Source: a virus. Taken from it: a DNA stretch of 51,555 bases. Positions within the stretch are counted from its first letter, which is position 1, and the number at the start of each line of letters is the position of its first letter. The position numbers and the translations under genes were made by a program. This document shows positions 23,906-31,792 of this stretch, in pieces. The stretch is taken from IMG/VR virus record IMGVR_UViG_3300037847_007664, positions 1,776 through 53,330 of that record. One strand, written 5' to 3'. The notes under the pieces were generated by a model. The model was not told where the DNA came from and made no database searches. It was given only the letters and a program-made list of their open reading frames with translations.

Positions 23906-24142
23906 TTAAAGTCCTAATTGCTCCATCATTCGCTGTTGTTCTAGACGTCTCCGCAAGAGCGCATCACCGACGCCTAAACCAGTGTCGATTTCTTCTTCTG
24001 TGAGAGTACCTTCGTCAAGCTTTTCGCGTTGCTTAAGAGGTTCTCCACCGAAAAATTTGAAGGGATTAAATGCAATTTCACCCTGATCCTCAAGGATCTT
24101 GTTCTTCATGTATTCCTGAAGAAAACCACTTCCGTCAATCAT
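23906..24142 (-). CDS. FLxxY-motif small protein
   Basis: 78 residues. SGFLQEY (Phe7-Tyr11) near the N-terminus, a Phe-rich patch (NPFKFFGGEP) and a helical charged C-terminus (LLRRRLEQQRMMEQLGL). Two bases separate it from the following gene. Same FLxxY peptide as its neighbour at 23607, with the same N-terminal placement, so the pair may be duplicates. Confidence 0.6.
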   Translation of the reverse strand: MIDGSGFLQEYMKNKILEDQGEIAFNPFKFFGGEPLKQREKLDEGTLTEEEIDTGLGVGDALLRRRLEQQRMMEQLGL

Positions 24143-24153
24143 GGGTTTAGTGC

Positions 24154-24771
24154 CTATTTGATACCGTGAAATCTTGGTGCGGGAATGCTAAACGGACTTC
24201 CGCCGCTCATCTTTCCATACTCGAAAGCATCGCGCAACGTGATTTTGCCATCTTTCACTAAATCATCGGGAGGCGGGGTAAAAGCACCAGTATCCCTAAG
24301 GCTACCTGGCATTGTGAAAACATCACCTGCCTTACGCCCAGGTCGACCCGAAGGTGACATTAAATCGATTGACATGCCAGCACGCTCACCAATCGTTACC
24401 CCTTGCTTCCTGAGGTCTTCCATATGACTACGGATTGCATCTTGACCATAGCCTTGCCTAGACAGCTCCCGTACATCCGCAAATCCAAAGCCCTTACCGT
24501 CTCCAAAATCCTTGTAGTTGTATCCTTTTACCTCGTTCTTTGGTCCGCGTGCACCCATCAATTCCAAAGAGCCTTCAACTTTTCCACCGATTGCTGTGCC
24601 TTTATCCCTCTCAGAATCGACAAAACGACTAATCGCTCCTTTCGTATAACCACGTTTTTTTAATTCGATCAAATCTTTCTGACCAATTCCAGCATCGCCG
24701 AACGCTGAAGAGTCAAAATCCTTGACTTCCCTTACTTGCTTAGGTGTAGTTGACGTTGTCCTCGCACCCAT
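24154..24771 (-). CDS. Alternating-repeat protein (one A-B pair)
   Basis: 205 residues. Residues 21-78 form repeat A (FGDAGIGQKDLIELKKRGY, then ERDKGTAIGGKVEGSLELM), and 84-142 repeat B (FGDGKGFGFADVRELSRQGY, then GVTIGERAGMSIDLM). A Pro-rich tail follows. The repeats are clearly homologous to the four in the protein at 28330-29658. Each unit is predicted as two or three short helices. No function known to me; the abundance of paralogues suggests a structural or virion-internal role. A TAGAAT box lies 26 bases upstream. Confidence 0.65.
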   Translation of the reverse strand: MGARTTSTTPKQVREVKDFDSSAFGDAGIGQKDLIELKKRGYTKGAISRFVDSERDKGTAIGGKVEGSLELMGARGPKNEVKGYNYKDFGDGKGFGFADVRELSRQGYGQDAIRSHMEDLRKQGVTIGERAGMSIDLMSPSGRPGRKAGDVFTMPGSLRDTGAFTPPPDDLVKDGKITLRDAFEYGKMSGGSPFSIPAPRFHGIK

Positions 24772-24797
24772 TTTAAAAGTGTTCCAATTACATACTG

Positions 24798-24803
24798 ATT
24801 CTA
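24798..24803 (-). promoter_or_regulatory. TAGAAT promoter-like box
   Basis: GATAGAATCAGTAT on the minus strand, 26 bases before ATG 24771. The same 14 bases occur ahead of the paralogue at 28330-29658, so the promoter region was duplicated with the gene or is selected. Confidence 0.5.
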
Positions 24804-24823
24804 TCTACCGTAAATATAAACTT

Positions 24824-25066
24824 TTAACCGAAAAGTCCGCCGACGTAGCCGTCAAGAAAGTTTTTCTCTTTACCCGGCATCTGCGATTCAGCATTCATCG
24901 GATTTGTTTTTTCAGCAGCAGCCATATTAGCTTCTGCGTAAGGAGCGCTTACAGCCTGACCCTGAGTTGCATAACCGCCCGGGAGCTTCTCTTGACGACG
25001 TGGATCGCCTAGATCCTGCGACATGTCCAGGCTCGAAGGATTGAAGCCGTATGGATTGTAGTTCAT
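24824..25066 (-). CDS. FLxxY-motif protein, motif at C-terminus
   Basis: 80 residues, Asn/Gln/Ala/Tyr-rich and probably disordered. The FLDGY peptide (70-74) lies at the extreme C-terminus, within KEKNFLDGY. That string is nearly identical to KEKGFLDNY in the protein at 34196-34363, although the two are otherwise different. Function unknown. Confidence 0.6.
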   Translation of the reverse strand: MNYNPYGFNPSSLDMSQDLGDPRRQEKLPGGYATQGQAVSAPYAEANMAAAEKTNPMNAESQMPGKEKNFLDGYVGGLFG

Positions 25067-25075
25067 GATTAGTAA

Positions 25076-25735
25076 TTAAAAGCCGCGTTGGCGACCGCGT
25101 CTTGTGTCTGGCTCTTCAGCAAGATATCTTCCCAGCTGATTAGCTAAAAAGGCTTGCTCTGGATTGTCCTCTGCTTCTTCTACTGTAACCCCTTTCTTTG
25201 CCAATTTAGATGCAAGATTTCTCTTATAGCGATTAAACAAAAACTCCTCCTCTTCAGGCATGCTTTCAAGAGCAGGATTATTTCTCCGGAAATTTTCTCT
25301 AGCTAACGCTTCGTAATCAACCTTAGCGTCTGCTTCAGCCTTTGTTTCGGGTAAATTAAGAATCAGATCAGTCATTCGATCTGTTTCCTTCTCGCGCTCA
25401 GTCTGAGCTTCGACACGAGGGTACTGATACTCGCCTACACCGGATTCAATAGGCGTAGGAACAACTTGTTTGGTGAGACCCTCTATCTCAGCTATAGGGT
25501 CTTTACCTTTTTTTCTTTTATCAATGTCCCCAGGACGATTGTCACTCTCAAAATCATTCCCACCTGGTAAATTGGTAAAGTCTGTACCCCCGAACTTACT
25601 CATACGGGATCCGCCTTTCAAACGTCCGGCGTAATTTCTCGCAAAGTCAATAGCAGGAGACAAAGCCAAACCAATACCAAGGGCTGTAGATAACCCTTGA
25701 GCAGTTTTTATAGCAGGCAATACAAAAGGGAGCAT
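25076..25735 (-). CDS. Hypothetical virion-like protein, hydrophobic N-terminus
   Basis: 219 residues. N-terminal hydrophobic stretch (MLPFVLPAIKTAQGLSTALG, continuing to about residue 28), then a disordered Gly/Asp/Lys region and charged helices with EEEEFLFNRYKRNL. The layout, an anchor or membrane-active peptide plus a long charged tail, would suit a virion or ejection protein, but this is inference. First gene of the five-gene minus operon. Confidence 0.6.
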   Translation of the reverse strand: MLPFVLPAIKTAQGLSTALGIGLALSPAIDFARNYAGRLKGGSRMSKFGGTDFTNLPGGNDFESDNRPGDIDKRKKGKDPIAEIEGLTKQVVPTPIESGVGEYQYPRVEAQTEREKETDRMTDLILNLPETKAEADAKVDYEALARENFRRNNPALESMPEEEEFLFNRYKRNLASKLAKKGVTVEEAEDNPEQAFLANQLGRYLAEEPDTRRGRQRGF

Positions 25736-25787
25736 CTATCAATGCAATATCCTTCTTACAATACTAACATCTGCCTTCTAAATACTG

Positions 25788-25982
25788 ATGCTGGTTAAAA
25801 CCTTTCCCAATGGCACAACAGTCAACGAAGTAAAAGGCTGCAAAGATTACAAATACCTCACTTGTTCTGCTGCTGGCGGCATATGCCATTACGCACACTC
25901 TTTTGACAACGCTATCTCTTTCGCCGAGGTTTTTGAAAACTACTACAAAGTCTCAAGGCGCCAAAATCACAAAAGTGGCTAA
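25788..25982 (+). CDS. Small hypothetical protein (64 aa)
   Basis: 64 residues from ATG 25788. Three Cys (GCKDYKYLTCSAAGGICHY) spaced for a possible metal or disulfide site, Gly/Tyr-rich, and a basic end. Followed by a terminator at 25999. Divergent from the minus operon. Function unknown. Confidence 0.55.
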   Translation: MLVKTFPNGTTVNEVKGCKDYKYLTCSAAGGICHYAHSFDNAISFAEVFENYYKVSRRQNHKSG

Positions 25983-25998
25983 CATTTAAGTGTGGGGT

Positions 25999-26022
25999 GG
26001 CCGCTTCAGGTGGCCTGTTTTT
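25999..26022 (+). terminator. Rho-independent terminator
   Basis: GGCCGC (25999-26004) pairs with GTGGCC (26010-26015; one G-T pair), with a TTCAG loop and a T-run at 26018-26022. Ends the transcript of the gene at 25788-25982. Confidence 0.75.
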
Positions 26023-26032
26023 GCCCCAAACT

Positions 26033-26241
26033 CACTGCGCTGCAACGGTTTCCACGAATAATCACCAAACTACTTTTTTAGAAGGGGGTTTTCACTTAAG
26101 CGTATAGGGACGGGGTCTAGGTCTTTGGTAGCTAAAAAATTCACTACCAAGACCCTAGGCTCCTACTCCTAAGAAGTAAGTAAAAGTACGGTCCTAAAAT
26201 CGTTTTTGGTGATTATTCCCCAAACTCGTTGCAGGGCAGTA
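26033..26241. repeat. Nested inverted repeats, 209 bases, non-coding
   Basis: This fills the 300-base gene-free gap 25983-26282. Outer arms CACTGCGCTGCAACG (26033-26047) and CGTTGCAGGGCAGTA (26227-26241) match at 13 of 15. Middle arms AATAATCACCAAA (26057-26069) and TTTGGTGATTATT (26205-26217) are perfect. An inner hairpin is formed by CTAGGTCTTTGGTAG (26117-26131) and CTACCAAGACCCTAG (26144-26158). CCCCAAACTC is also directly repeated at 26024-26033 and 26218-26227. No gene is visible inside. It could be a structured RNA, a mobile-element end, a homing site or an origin-like DNA structure. It lies just before a double-HNH gene. Confidence 0.8.
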
Positions 26242-26282
26242 GTTTTCAGCCTAATTTTGAGCCATTCTGACGTGTCCCCCAA

Positions 26283-27398
26283 ATGCGTGAGGTCGCTTTC
26301 TTTGCCGAATCAGGCCTTGTGGCCAGTGATTTGATCGTTTTTGCGAAGGCTGCACAGCTCTTCAGCCGGTCAAAGGGCCGCAAAAGCTGCTGGAGCCTTG
26401 CCGGAAGCCCTCGCGTCATGTTCTCAGGCTTCATCAACAGCAAGCGCAACCACTTGCACTACAAGGCGCAAGACGCCAGGCCCCTCCTGCTAGCCCTCCT
26501 GGGTCAGTACCCGTCCGCAGGGCAGTCCGTCATCGTTCGGCGACACACCTGCACTGACCCTTTCTGCCTAAATCCGTCTCATTACTACTACGGGACCAGG
26601 GCGGACGTGATGTTCGAAAATCAGCAGCGAAAAGGCCTGCAAATAGACCCAGTAATCCTGAGCTCAATCAAAACAGCTGATTCACGCATCTCGACCAAGC
26701 ACCTAGCGGAGGAGCTTGGACTGCCCTATCACAAAGTTCAGAAGATAAGGTCAGGCACAACATATAGAAGTGTGCATTTAGATGGTGAGCAGTCTAATGT
26801 TGAGGAAAGCTGGGACTACTTCGAAAACCTTGTCACGAACCTGCTGACGAGCTATCCAGAAGAGGTCAGGCGGTATCAACTCGAATATCACGTGACAAAC
26901 GAACTGGAATGCCCTTGGCATCGCAACGGTGAAACAGGACATAAAGGGCGTTTTGGCCACATGGGGGAGTGCCTCGACTGCATAGAGCAGATAAAAGAAG
27001 GTCATTGCTCTGTGGACGTGACGCAATTTGATTATCGGTGGTACTGGACCGTTAAACGTTTTTGGGACCAGGTAGATGTGAAAGGTGAAGACGAATGTTG
27101 GCCCTGGCTCGGCGCCACAAAAAAAGGCGGCACTGAATCTGTTGCTTATTGCCCGTCACCGTTTCACAACAGTCCTTCACAGTCAGCAATGAGAGTTGCT
27201 TACTGGCTCAGCCGTGGATATACAGGTAAGTACCGCATCCACACAAAACCTGATTGTGAAAAGTTTTGTTGTAACCCGAAACATCTAATTGCTAAAGGGC
27301 TTGACGGTGTGTCTGAGCCATCTAAAATTGAAACCATTCAACTAAATTATGTCAACATCTTCGAGCACTTCAAAAAAACCAACACTCAAGAGAGCTGA
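26283..27398 (+). CDS. Putative HNH endonuclease with two HNH-like domains
   Basis: 371 residues from ATG 26283. The first HNH-like unit has RRHTC and CLNPSH (His88, Asn97, His100). A helix-turn-helix follows (ISTKHLAEELGLPYHKVQKI, 136-155), then a Cys/His zinc-like ribbon (CPWH 210-213, CLDC 230-233). The second HNH-like unit has HTKPDCEKFCCNPKH (320-334). Homing endonucleases of phages combine such DNA-binding and cutting parts. It may cut at sites in related phages to spread itself. It lies after the nested inverted repeat at 26033-26241. Confidence 0.75.
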   Translation: MREVAFFAESGLVASDLIVFAKAAQLFSRSKGRKSCWSLAGSPRVMFSGFINSKRNHLHYKAQDARPLLLALLGQYPSAGQSVIVRRHTCTDPFCLNPSHYYYGTRADVMFENQQRKGLQIDPVILSSIKTADSRISTKHLAEELGLPYHKVQKIRSGTTYRSVHLDGEQSNVEESWDYFENLVTNLLTSYPEEVRRYQLEYHVTNELECPWHRNGETGHKGRFGHMGECLDCIEQIKEGHCSVDVTQFDYRWYWTVKRFWDQVDVKGEDECWPWLGATKKGGTESVAYCPSPFHNSPSQSAMRVAYWLSRGYTGKYRIHTKPDCEKFCCNPKHLIAKGLDGVSEPSKIETIQLNYVNIFEHFKKTNTQES

Positions 27399-27693
27399 TA
27401 TCATCCCAAGCGACTGGAGACCAGGTGCGCGTAAATTCGCAGCATGTGTCGTAATTGGCGGTGATATGCACTGGGGCCAATGGCATGAAGACCTGGGTGA
27501 AGTTGACTCTGAGCTTCGCTGCATGATCAATAACCTCAATTACGAATTAATTGAAACGGTTGAAGATGAAGGGTTCTACCCTGAGCGAGCTATAATTATG
27601 GAAGAAAAGTATCAAAAATCCGGACGGACCAACGGTCTGTTTATTGGACTAAACGAGGAAGATGGCGAGGTTTCTAACGACAATTCCCAGTAA
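27349..27693 (+). CDS. Hypothetical protein (114 aa)
   Basis: ATG 27349, overlapping the HNH gene by 50 bases. N-terminal Ser/Lys-rich disordered stretch, then a mixed alpha/beta segment with FAACVVIGGDMHWGQWHEDL and an acidic helix. The overlap suggests read-through translation with the HNH gene. Family unknown. Confidence 0.6.
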   Translation: MSTSSSTSKKPTLKRADIIPSDWRPGARKFAACVVIGGDMHWGQWHEDLGEVDSELRCMINNLNYELIETVEDEGFYPERAIIMEEKYQKSGRTNGLFIGLNEEDGEVSNDNSQ

Positions 27694-28333
27694 CTCTGGC
27701 TTTTTTAACCTTGGAAGTGTTGAAGCTTATCCAACCGGTGGTACAGGCCCTGTTGCATATGGACCAACCTCTTACTATGGATCTGATCCCCGTCCTGCAC
27801 AGCGTGGAGATAGCCTATATAATCCTATTGATTTGGGCGATTTCTCTGCTGTGTTTCGCTCGGTCCCACTGAGCAGTAACCACGGGGGTCTTTCTCGTCA
27901 GCAGACGACCTTTTATAAAATAAAAATTAAATCGCCCAGATCTATTCAATTTACTCAAGAATTAGATCAATTTAGCTATCAGCAAAACACCAATAGAAAC
28001 ACGCTGCTAGCGATCTATCAACTTCTGCCTGATAACAGAAGAGAGGAGTTACCAATAAATAATCTTGGTTACGTCAGCCCGCAAAGTTCTATTGATTACA
28101 ACGAAGAAGAGCTGAGACTTGAAGACTATCCAAGTACTCGATTAAATCCAGGAGAGTACCTTTTCTTAATAACTAATGATATTAGGTATCTAGAAACGAC
28201 TTATTCAATATCAGTCAACGTTCAGGTAACTGATTTTAGGTTCACCGGGGAGAGCACAGAAGAGGCGGTCAACTTTGACTTAGTGTCAAATAGCGCTGTC
28301 GCCTCTTTAGATTTTGGTCAAATCGCCTCTTAG
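27662..28333 (+). CDS. Conserved cyanophage-type beta-rich protein, probably virion-associated
   Basis: 223 residues from ATG 27662. Begins with Gly/Pro/Tyr-rich linkers (TGGTGPVAYGPTSYYG), then a beta sandwich-like domain containing FYKIKIKSPRSIQFTQELDQ, DNRREELPINNLGY and PGEYLFLITNDIRYLETTYS. I recognise the pattern from cyanophage hypothetical proteins, which fits a virion or adhesin role. Overlaps its neighbour upstream by 32 bases. Confidence 0.65.
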   Translation: MARFLTTIPSNSGFFNLGSVEAYPTGGTGPVAYGPTSYYGSDPRPAQRGDSLYNPIDLGDFSAVFRSVPLSSNHGGLSRQQTTFYKIKIKSPRSIQFTQELDQFSYQQNTNRNTLLAIYQLLPDNRREELPINNLGYVSPQSSIDYNEEELRLEDYPSTRLNPGEYLFLITNDIRYLETTYSISVNVQVTDFRFTGESTEEAVNFDLVSNSAVASLDFGQIAS

Positions 28334-29658
28334 GTCATTGCCTCACCCGCATAGCGCATGTACCGCTTACCGAGATCTGATTGTTCGTAGTCTTTACGTT
28401 TACCTACTAAATCTTTATAGGCATTACCAACGATATTCTTCAGGTTCTCCCTGTAGGTGCTATCAACTCTAAATGGTGCTTCGCTATCCCTGTATTCAAT
28501 CTTGGTTTTGGCGGGATCCATGTAATCAAGCGCCATTTGGACACGCTCTCCAATTGGAGTTTGTTGTGTTGTGGTCTTAGCTGGTTGCAGAAAGTCGGCT
28601 GACATAACTGCACGTTGACCAATTGTCACACCTTGTCCTTTAAGAACATCAATATAATCTCTAATCTGCTGCCTACCGTAACCTCGCTTCGACAGTTCCT
28701 GTACGTCTGCAAATCCGAATCCCTTACCATCGCCGAAATCTTTATAGCTGTAATCGGTATCTGCAATTTGACCAGCTTTTGTTGACTGCTTGTGCAACAA
28801 CTCCAAAGAAGGCGCCACTTTCTGTCCAATCGGTGTCCCCTTATCCCTTTCTTCTTTAACAAACTGAGCAATCTGCTCTTTGTTAAAACCTCGATTCATC
28901 AATTCCTTAATATCTTTTTGACCGAAACCAGTGTCTCCGTATCGCGGATCGCGTGCATCGTACCCGCTCTGTGAAACGGATTGCTGCTGGGCCGGGACTT
29001 CAACCTTACCCGTCCGCAAGTGATCAACATAATCCTGAATTTGCTGCTTGCCGTAACCCTGCCTTGAAAGTTCTTTAATATCTTCAAACCCGAAACCTTT
29101 GTCACCAAATTTCGTGATATCGAAATCTGTATCTTTAATCGCACCTTCCTTGGTCGATTGTTTATGCATCAAGCCTAAAGAACCCTGAACTCTACCTCCA
29201 ATTGTTGTTCCTTGACTTTGTGCTCTGCCTACATAAGCAGCAATTTGATCTTTGTTGAAGCCTTGCTCTCTCAAGTAGGTCAGATCTTTCTGGCCAATGC
29301 CTTCTCCGCCGATTGCCTCTGGATCGAATCCGCTCTGCTCAATAGTCTGAGATTGGAAGGGTACTCGTGTCGGTTCACCCTTCTTTCCCTCACTGCCATA
29401 CATCATTGCATAGGATTTTTGATCAGCAGGAATAGATGCTGCGTATGACGCAGCTTCCTGGAACCTATTTACTGCATCTTGATAACCTCTATATTTCCTG
29501 TTACCCAGCGTGAGTCGCTCCTCCTCCTGGAGTTCCCTGATCCGCTCTCTTGTCCCTTTGAGATTATCGAATCCTCTTTTAAAATCCTTATCAGGAACTC
29601 TCGTCTGATATACAGTCGGCCTGGGCACCTCAATTTTAGGTTTACTTCTGGAACCCAT
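28330..29658 (-). CDS. Alternating-repeat protein (A-B-A-B)
   Basis: 442 residues. Four repeats of about 55-70 residues alternate: A 110-178, B 179-232, A 233-303, B 304-358. Type A carries IGQKDL or FGQKDI and GTxIGxxV; type B carries FGFEDI or FGFADV and RQGYG/KRGYG. Linkers HKQSTKEGAIKDTDF and HKQSTKAGQIADTDY join A to B. N-terminus basic and Pro-rich; C-terminus charged helices. Paralogue of the protein at 24154-24771. Function unknown; a long repeat rod inside or on the virion is my guess. Confidence 0.7.
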   Translation of the reverse strand: MGSRSKPKIEVPRPTVYQTRVPDKDFKRGFDNLKGTRERIRELQEEERLTLGNRKYRGYQDAVNRFQEAASYAASIPADQKSYAMMYGSEGKKGEPTRVPFQSQTIEQSGFDPEAIGGEGIGQKDLTYLREQGFNKDQIAAYVGRAQSQGTTIGGRVQGSLGLMHKQSTKEGAIKDTDFDITKFGDKGFGFEDIKELSRQGYGKQQIQDYVDHLRTGKVEVPAQQQSVSQSGYDARDPRYGDTGFGQKDIKELMNRGFNKEQIAQFVKEERDKGTPIGQKVAPSLELLHKQSTKAGQIADTDYSYKDFGDGKGFGFADVQELSKRGYGRQQIRDYIDVLKGQGVTIGQRAVMSADFLQPAKTTTQQTPIGERVQMALDYMDPAKTKIEYRDSEAPFRVDSTYRENLKNIVGNAYKDLVGKRKDYEQSDLGKRYMRYAGEAMT

Positions 29659-29687
29659 TGTTTTACTTGAAACGCACTTCTATACTG

Positions 29688-29693
29688 ATTCTA
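29688..29693 (-). promoter_or_regulatory. TAGAAT promoter-like box
   Basis: GATAGAATCAGTAT on the minus strand, 29 bases before ATG 29658, identical over 14 bases to the sequence ahead of its paralogue (24798-24803). Confidence 0.5.
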
Positions 29694-29713
29694 TCGGTCA
29701 CAAACTCGTGCAA

Positions 29714-30148
29714 ATGGATGGCTCCAACGAAGCCAACAGGGACGAAAATAAAGAGCAAGATAAGCTCAGCGTAAGTAATGGGGCGGCGCATGGAACAAAA
29801 TACCCTTTCATTCAAGAGTTTAGCGAGCTATTACATTCGTTGTCCATCGCTGAGCTTGAAGACCTTTTGACACCTGCTCAAAAACGTATGGCGACAGGTT
29901 TATGGGAAGCGGAAAACTACGGGGGTTCGATTGACAAAGCAAAAAAACGCTTAGAAGAAATATACGGACCAAAGTGGTTTAAGGTGACAAGCTTTAAAGA
30001 ACACTTTTCTCTTCTTAAGGACTACTACATCAGCATTCTGACCGGTGACCACAAGCGTCAATGGGACGAAAAGGGCGAACGTGACAGACACAAGGAGACA
30101 ACAACCTTCAAAATCGCTAAAATTAATCAAGAAAATAAACCGTTATGA
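29714..30148 (+). CDS. Hypothetical helical protein
   Basis: 144 residues from ATG 29714 (a GTG six bases earlier is also possible). Disordered acidic N-terminus, then helices containing LSIAELEDLLTPAQKRMATG and YGPKWFKVTSFKEHFSLLKD. Ends basic. Its stop overlaps the next ATG. No family known; may be regulatory. First gene of a four-gene plus operon reaching 31792. Confidence 0.6.
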   Translation: MDGSNEANRDENKEQDKLSVSNGAAHGTKYPFIQEFSELLHSLSIAELEDLLTPAQKRMATGLWEAENYGGSIDKAKKRLEEIYGPKWFKVTSFKEHFSLLKDYYISILTGDHKRQWDEKGERDRHKETTTFKIAKINQENKPL

Positions 30149-30741
30149 GTACAACCCCAGATGAAAACTGGTTGGATGTACTTGAAAAGACCGATTTCGA
30201 GCCGGAAGAAACCAGCACTAACTCGTATCAAAGCTATCGTTTCACCGACTTAGACATCGAAACGGTCACCATAGAAAATTATACTGACAAGCTCGTGCCA
30301 TCTTTGGTGGAGCAGGTTTCGATGTTCATCCCTCCTTCTGGCAGCTTCGAGACAGCTGACTTAAGACGTTATTTAGAGCTCGTGTGTGGATACGAAACCA
30401 GTACGTCCGATATCGTCCTAGGTTTGTCGCTCGCTGACCAAATTCGAATTACCTTCAGTGATATGAAGATCAGTACTATCTGCGATAGGTATCCTGACAT
30501 CAACTTGGCTGAAAAGCGGAGGTACCGCTGCGTGGCTGAATACCTTATTAGGCAGGGAGAACTAACCAAGCTCCGCGACGCCGATGGAAAGTTGATCAAA
30601 AAGATCGGCAACATGCAGAAGGCAGTGGTGTTGTATAAACCGCTCCCTAAATTACTGGAAACCCTAAAGCGCTCTGGTTTATCGAACTTTGTAAAATTGA
30701 AAGAACCTGCTCAACCTGTTGGTTCAGAACAAACTTGCTAG
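30145..30741 (+). CDS. Hypothetical protein, possible winged-helix end
   Basis: 198 residues. Acidic N-terminus, then helical segments and a C-terminal winged-helix-like stretch (RRYRCVAEYLIRQGELTKL, then KKIGNMQKAVVLYKPL). The N-terminal part has no recognisable motif. It could be a DNA-binding regulator, but the pattern is weak. Coupled to the gene before it by ATGA overlap. Confidence 0.6.
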   Translation: MSTTPDENWLDVLEKTDFEPEETSTNSYQSYRFTDLDIETVTIENYTDKLVPSLVEQVSMFIPPSGSFETADLRRYLELVCGYETSTSDIVLGLSLADQIRITFSDMKISTICDRYPDINLAEKRRYRCVAEYLIRQGELTKLRDADGKLIKKIGNMQKAVVLYKPLPKLLETLKRSGLSNFVKLKEPAQPVGSEQTC

Positions 30742-30764
30742 TATTACTTAAAGTAGAAAATACC

Positions 30765-31163
30765 ATGACCAGTCGTCGTAACAAGATGCTCAGCAAACTG
30801 ATGCTCAGCGCAACAGGAGAGACTGAGGAGACCTTGATCAAACTCACGATCGAGCGTATCTGCGCCGACATGTGTGATTTCTACGAAAAATTTTATAGGC
30901 TAGAGGGTCCAGGAGCGCTTGTTTTTAAACCGGGTGCTGCAGATAAAGAAAGTATGTTCTACCTGCCCGTTGACTCGTTGATCACGGCCCTGGAGGATAA
31001 CCGAGACCAGGAGTCAATTTCAGAAGTGCTCCAAAAGGCAATCCGCCGTGCAGAAAGCATCGAGCCGGACAAGGAATCTTTGTTCCTAATTCAAGACGAG
31101 AATGAACTTGCACTGGTCCATTACAAGCGCGATAATACTCAGAGCAATTTCCTGATGCTTTGA
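30765..31163 (+). CDS. Hypothetical helical protein
   Basis: 132 residues from ATG 30765. A longer frame from a TTG at 30735 is possible but less likely. Mostly helical; ETEETLIKLTIERICADMC and EPDKESLFLIQDENELALVHY stand out. Stop overlaps the TTG start of the methyltransferase-like gene (TTGA), so translation is coupled. Confidence 0.6.
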   Translation: MTSRRNKMLSKLMLSATGETEETLIKLTIERICADMCDFYEKFYRLEGPGALVFKPGAADKESMFYLPVDSLITALEDNRDQESISEVLQKAIRRAESIEPDKESLFLIQDENELALVHYKRDNTQSNFLML

Positions 31164-31792
31164 AGAAGACTAAGCAGAGCTGGAAGTCTTTAAGAAATAT
31201 TCTTGGAAAAATTTATCATATTTCCGAGGACTGGCTTACCCCTGCGGATTATTTACCTTATATACACGATTTGCTAGGCGAAGTAGACCTAGATCCTTGT
31301 TCTACTCACGATGCAAACCTGCAATTTCTTCAGGCTAGAAAAATTTACACACTCGATGACGATGGTTTAAATACTCAAGACCCCTGGACAGGTAAAACTT
31401 ACCTCTTTCCTCCTACTTACGGTAGGTGCTCCTACAACAAAAAACGCGGCAGCTGGAGATGGAGCACAAGAAGCGGAATTAACTCTAAACACCCCTCTGT
31501 GATCTGGTTTCGCCGTCTTCACAGGGAATGGAAGTTGCGAAACATCCCTGAAGCACTGTTTTATACGACATATCCGGAGATGCTAAGGACATGCCCAGAA
31601 ATCTGGGACTTCCCTATGTGCTTCCCCAAAGACCGTGCACGCCTAATTCACGGTAAGAAATACTTCGTCAATAAAACCCCAATGTTCTGGGGTTACTTCG
31701 TCTACTTACCTCCAATCAAATATGGCTTTGACCAAGCCGATAGGTTTAAGCAAATATTTGAACCTCTCGGCAGAGTTATTGGCGTGCCCTAA
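31160..31792 (+). CDS. Phage adenine-methyltransferase-like protein with altered catalytic motif
   Basis: 210 residues from TTG 31160. Shows the layout of phage Dam-like N6-adenine methyltransferases (PF05869 type): WLTPADYL (25-32), DLDPCSTHDANLQF (43-56) and a strand-loop at the catalytic position. Where the family has NPPY it reads FPPTYG (83-88), replacing the Asn/Asp that contacts the adenine amino group. It may be inactive, or act on another substrate or in another way. Conserved Trp/Pro (WDFPMCFP) follows. Convergent overlap of 17 bases with the next gene. Confidence 0.6.
   Translation: MKKTKQSWKSLRNILGKIYHISEDWLTPADYLPYIHDLLGEVDLDPCSTHDANLQFLQARKIYTLDDDGLNTQDPWTGKTYLFPPTYGRCSYNKKRGSWRWSTRSGINSKHPSVIWFRRLHREWKLRNIPEALFYTTYPEMLRTCPEIWDFPMCFPKDRARLIHGKKYFVNKTPMFWGYFVYLPPIKYGFDQADRFKQIFEPLGRVIGVP

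Noticed and set aside
26072-26196. Possible pseudoknot inside the nested inverted repeat (ACTTTT/AAAAGT and TAGGGAC/GTCCTA)
   Set aside because: Each match is only about six bases and expected by chance in an AT-rich stretch; not enough to call a group I intron core.
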